DNA of 64,000 bases from Bacteroidota bacterium (lineage in GTDB: Bacteria; Bacteroidota; Ignavibacteria; Ignavibacteriales; SURF-24). The position numbers and the translations under genes were made by a program. The notes below the pieces were generated by a model. It was given only the letters and a program-made list of their open reading frames with translations. It searched no databases and was not told the DNA's origin. Shown piece after piece: positions 61,321 through 64,000 of the stretch; within the stretch, counting starts at the first letter, position 1; every line of letters starts with the position of its first letter. Location of the stretch: positions 23,355 through 87,354 of the forward strand of contig JAUZPB010000004.1 of assembly GCA_030706145.1 (NCBI GenBank), read 5' to 3'.

Positions 61321-63906
61321 TTATTTCAAGAGGATCATCTTCATTGTCTTCTGGAAATTACCTGCCTGGATAGTATAAAGATATAAACCACTGGCAGTCT
61401 GGCTTCCATTTTCATTTCTGCCATCCCATGTAACATAATATACACCCGCATTCTTAAAACTGTTTACTAATTCCTTGACTACTCTGCCATTTATATCATA
61501 AATAACTATTCTTACATTTTGAGGCGATGGCAATTGATATTTTATCTGCGTTGTTGGGTTAAAAGGGTTTGGAAAATTTTGCGATAGATCAAAAGACTTT
61601 GGAAGTGAATTGTCAATATTAACAGCAGTAGCAGAAGTATTCCAGTAAGAGAAAAACATTCCGCGGCCATGTGTAGATGCAAATATCTTGCTGTCAGAAG
61701 CCCTGTAATCCAGATCATCTACAGCAACGTTTGGAAGTCCATTATTTTCCAATATCCAATTTACTCCCCCATTTGAAGTAGAGAAGATGCCAAGATCAGT
61801 TCCAATGATTATATTTTTAATATCTACAGGATTGATTAAGACCGAGTTAACAGGAACATTTGGCAGATCTCCGCTTATATTAGTCCATGAACTGCCATAA
61901 TTGTTTGTTAAATAAACTTTACTTCCATCCAAATAACCTGAATATACAACGACTGCAGTTGCAGGATCTTCCGGATTTATAGCGATTCTTCTTAAATATG
62001 CCCCTGGCAATCCATTATTGCGTAAATTCCAGGTATTCCCATTGTCAGTAGTAACCTGGACTAATCCATTTGAGCAGCCAGCATAGATCACATTAGAATT
62101 TGCTTTTGCAATGGCAAGAGCAGAAACCTTACTCCCTGTAGGTCCAGTTCCGTCTCCTGTCAAATCATCACTTATTGAACTCCAGTTATTTGCTCCATCT
62201 GTTGTCTTATATACCTTGTATGTTCCGGCAACAATAGTATTTGGGTCATTCGGGTCCATAGTAAATGGAGATATAAACTCGCAGCGATCTGATGTCCCAT
62301 TCCATTCGTATCCTGATAGTGTAGGTATACCATTCATCTTTTTTTGATAAGTAATGCCGCCATCAAGGCTTCTGAAAAACGTAAGTTTGACATATTCCAT
62401 GTATATAGTGTTCGTATTCTGATAATCTACTTCAACGGCACCACCGTCTCCTCCAAGAATTTCTGTCCAATTGGTCCCTCCATTTGTAGATTTAAGCGTT
62501 CCATTATCTTGTGCTCCGCCATAGAATATATTTTCCTTTGGGTCAACAGCTCCATAGTAAAATTGAGTAATAAATAGATTATTATTCAGGTCTTTCCAGG
62601 ATATGCCTTTATCATCTGATTTATAAATTCCACCATCATTTCCAAGATAAATTGTATTTCCATTATTAGGGTCGAAAGCAATTACGTGGTTATCAGCATG
62701 AACATAGGGATATTTATTCTGTGAATACCATTCGGTTAACTTTGTCCATGAATTTCCCCTGTCATCTGATCTATAAAGTGCTAATCCGGCTGCATAAAGT
62801 GTCTGATCATTATTTGGATCGACAGCCAAAGCATTATTATACCATGCCTGGTCACTAGTATATGTATCATTCCCTCCAGGAATTGTAACAGGGCTCCAAT
62901 TATTGCCGCCATCTGTTGTCACTCTCATCATTCCGACTTTATCAGTCTGAAGGTCCATGGAAGACAAATAAGCCACGAGAGGATTGCTTTGAGAAACAGC
63001 GAGTTCTGTTCTACCCATTTTAGTCGTTTGAGAGCTATAACCTTCATGGAAATTATTCCCCATATCGTTACTGATATAAACAGTAAAATCATTCTGCAGG
63101 CCAAATGAAGCGTAGATTGTAGTTGGATTTGTATAAGCTACTTTAACATCTGTGCAGTTAGTGTTCTCACCAGTAAGTACACCAGTCAAGGTATTTCCTC
63201 CATCTGATGAAGCATATAGTCCGTTTCTTGTAGCAACCCATAAAGTGCTTGTAGTTTTATCTATTGCAAGACGGTTTACAAAATAAAAATTAGAATTTAA
63301 TGAAGAAGGCAGGCTATTCCAGCTTGTTCCTGCATCAGTCGACTTAAAAATTCCTTCACCTCGCAGTGCATCTGAATTAAAAAACCCCTCACCAGTGCCA
63401 GCATAAATAACATTATGGTTAATAGGGTCAATAGCGAGTGAACTGATGGAAAGATTTTCCATGTTGTCTTTTAATGGGAACCAGCTATTTCCGCCATTGA
63501 TCGTTTTCCAAACACCTCCACCAACAGATCCCACATAAATCACCTGGCCATTTACTGGATCCACAGCAATGCTTCTTATTCGTCCGCCGATATTTCCAGG
63601 CCCAAGCTGTGTCCAGTTAAAAATGTTCGCTGACTTATTTAGTCTTATGTTGTGAAGCTGAATATGATTTAATGCAGTTTGCCTCCACTGAACGGGCATT
63701 TTGCCCCGCTGCTCAATGTACCAGCTCAACATTTCACCAGGATATCCAGGCTTTGCATGTTCTTTTTCTTCATTTCCATCTGCTAAAAGTTTATTTAGTT
63801 CACCTGCTTTGTATGTTTTTTGCCCTTGAGTATTCCATTTAGTAAAATATGCTACTATGCATAGTACAGATAAAATAAGGGTAAAATTATAAATATATTT
63901 CTTCAT
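61321..63906 (-). CDS. Secreted BNR/sortilin-repeat protein with T9SS type A sorting domain
   Basis: 861 residues. A signal peptide or anchor (about 1-22) is followed by a beta-propeller region made of repeated Asp-box/BNR motifs, for example GGVWKTINGGNSWFPL, GIFKSTDAGTSWNSL and GLYASSDGGNT, the sortilin/VPS10-like pattern. The last ~85 residues form the T9SS sorting domain: NFPNPFNPTTQIKYQLP, then GRVVKELVNS and ASGLYLYTIQAGNFQKTMKM. It should be exported through the outer membrane and anchored or released at the surface. Such proteins may bind glycans or polymers; no catalytic set was found. Confidence 0.9.
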   Translation of the reverse strand: MKKYIYNFTLILSVLCIVAYFTKWNTQGQKTYKAGELNKLLADGNEEKEHAKPGYPGEMLSWYIEQRGKMPVQWRQTALNHIQLHNIRLNKSANIFNWTQLGPGNIGGRIRSIAVDPVNGQVIYVGSVGGGVWKTINGGNSWFPLKDNMENLSISSLAIDPINHNVIYAGTGEGFFNSDALRGEGIFKSTDAGTSWNSLPSSLNSNFYFVNRLAIDKTTSTLWVATRNGLYASSDGGNTLTGVLTGENTNCTDVKVAYTNPTTIYASFGLQNDFTVYISNDMGNNFHEGYSSQTTKMGRTELAVSQSNPLVAYLSSMDLQTDKVGMMRVTTDGGNNWSPVTIPGGNDTYTSDQAWYNNALAVDPNNDQTLYAAGLALYRSDDRGNSWTKLTEWYSQNKYPYVHADNHVIAFDPNNGNTIYLGNDGGIYKSDDKGISWKDLNNNLFITQFYYGAVDPKENIFYGGAQDNGTLKSTNGGTNWTEILGGDGGAVEVDYQNTNTIYMEYVKLTFFRSLDGGITYQKKMNGIPTLSGYEWNGTSDRCEFISPFTMDPNDPNTIVAGTYKVYKTTDGANNWSSISDDLTGDGTGPTGSKVSALAIAKANSNVIYAGCSNGLVQVTTDNGNTWNLRNNGLPGAYLRRIAINPEDPATAVVVYSGYLDGSKVYLTNNYGSSWTNISGDLPNVPVNSVLINPVDIKNIIIGTDLGIFSTSNGGVNWILENNGLPNVAVDDLDYRASDSKIFASTHGRGMFFSYWNTSATAVNIDNSLPKSFDLSQNFPNPFNPTTQIKYQLPSPQNVRIVIYDINGRVVKELVNSFKNAGVYYVTWDGRNENGSQTASGLYLYTIQAGNFQKTMKMILLK

Positions 63907-64000
63907 TTTATTTCCTATTGATTCAAGGTTGATTCAGGAAATCTTTTATATAGAGTTCTTCCAATTACTTTTGACAAAAAGAGAATTTGTTTTCCAGAGG

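Overview
The window is AT-rich, densely coded chromosome from a Gram-negative rod of the FCB group, most likely class Ignavibacteria (Bacteroidota/Chlorobi lineage). Supporting signs are a secreted BNR-repeat protein ending in a type IX secretion (T9SS) sorting domain with the motif NFPNPFNPTT, a histone H1-like (Hc1-type) protein, a DUF2851 protein, an E1 alpha/beta fusion, and a PolX-like protein with a decayed polymerase palm. The placement comes from family knowledge, not a database search. I see no tRNA or rRNA gene, CRISPR array, insertion sequence, integrase or phage gene. The content is mostly core metabolism.

Region 1 (1-10.7 kb): a bifunctional-nuclease-like gene cut by the window edge, a DUF2851 gene and pyrF, then a long minus-strand run purN-purH-mreB-mreC-mreD-mrdA(PBP2)-rodA. 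In this run the last purine-synthesis steps sit directly upstream of the rod-elongation machinery, with overlapping or near-abutting genes.

Region 2 (10.9-21.3 kb): pyrG overlapping a secreted TPR protein gene, apt, a PolX-like PHP protein, and the run NAD-isocitrate-dehydrogenase-like, MFS transporter, dusB, def, PAP2.

Region 3 (21.5-27.6 kb): a YtxH protein, a secreted protein made of 16-residue repeats, the histone-like protein, a membrane heterodisulfide-reductase-like Fe-S protein, and an alpha/beta hydrolase with the biotin transporter BioY.

Region 4 (27.8-31.6 kb, plus strand): acyl-CoA dehydrogenase, a stand-alone HisA homologue with a changed catalytic-loop residue, a cyclic-nucleotide-binding protein, a universal stress protein and an eIF2B-alpha-like protein. 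This is the least explained neighbourhood.

Region 5 (31.6-43.8 kb, minus strand): ssb, a CNNM/CorC-type protein, a small unknown membrane protein, an MCE protein and acpS; and upstream of these yqeY, cvpA, mutS2, biotin carboxylase, BCCP, a FadL-type porin and a SPOR lipoprotein. An SDR gene follows.

Region 6 (44.1-48.5 kb, plus): an amino-acid permease and polA, with a striking nested inverted repeat between them.

Region 7 (48.6-58.6 kb, minus): a 10-kb 2-oxoacid block. lpdA, lipB, E1 fusion, E2 and lipA form an NAD-linked dehydrogenase with its own lipoylation enzymes. A four-subunit ferredoxin-dependent 2-oxoacid oxidoreductase follows, behind an attenuator-like terminator. With the permease, acyl-CoA dehydrogenase and FadL porin this suggests amino-acid and fatty-acid oxidation.

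Region 8 (58.6-64 kb): an endonuclease III gene wrecked by an internal deletion, a GlmM-type phosphohexomutase, a phosphoribosyltransferase and the T9SS-exported BNR protein.

Many genes here start at TTG or GTG codons; I moved several starts downstream of the ORF-track start on the basis of Shine-Dalgarno sequences. No wholly new system is evident. The best leads are the endonuclease III deletion, the degenerate PolX palm, the HisA/CNB/USP/eIF2B-like cluster, and candidate RNA structures ahead of the ferredoxin oxidoreductase operon, pyrG and polA.
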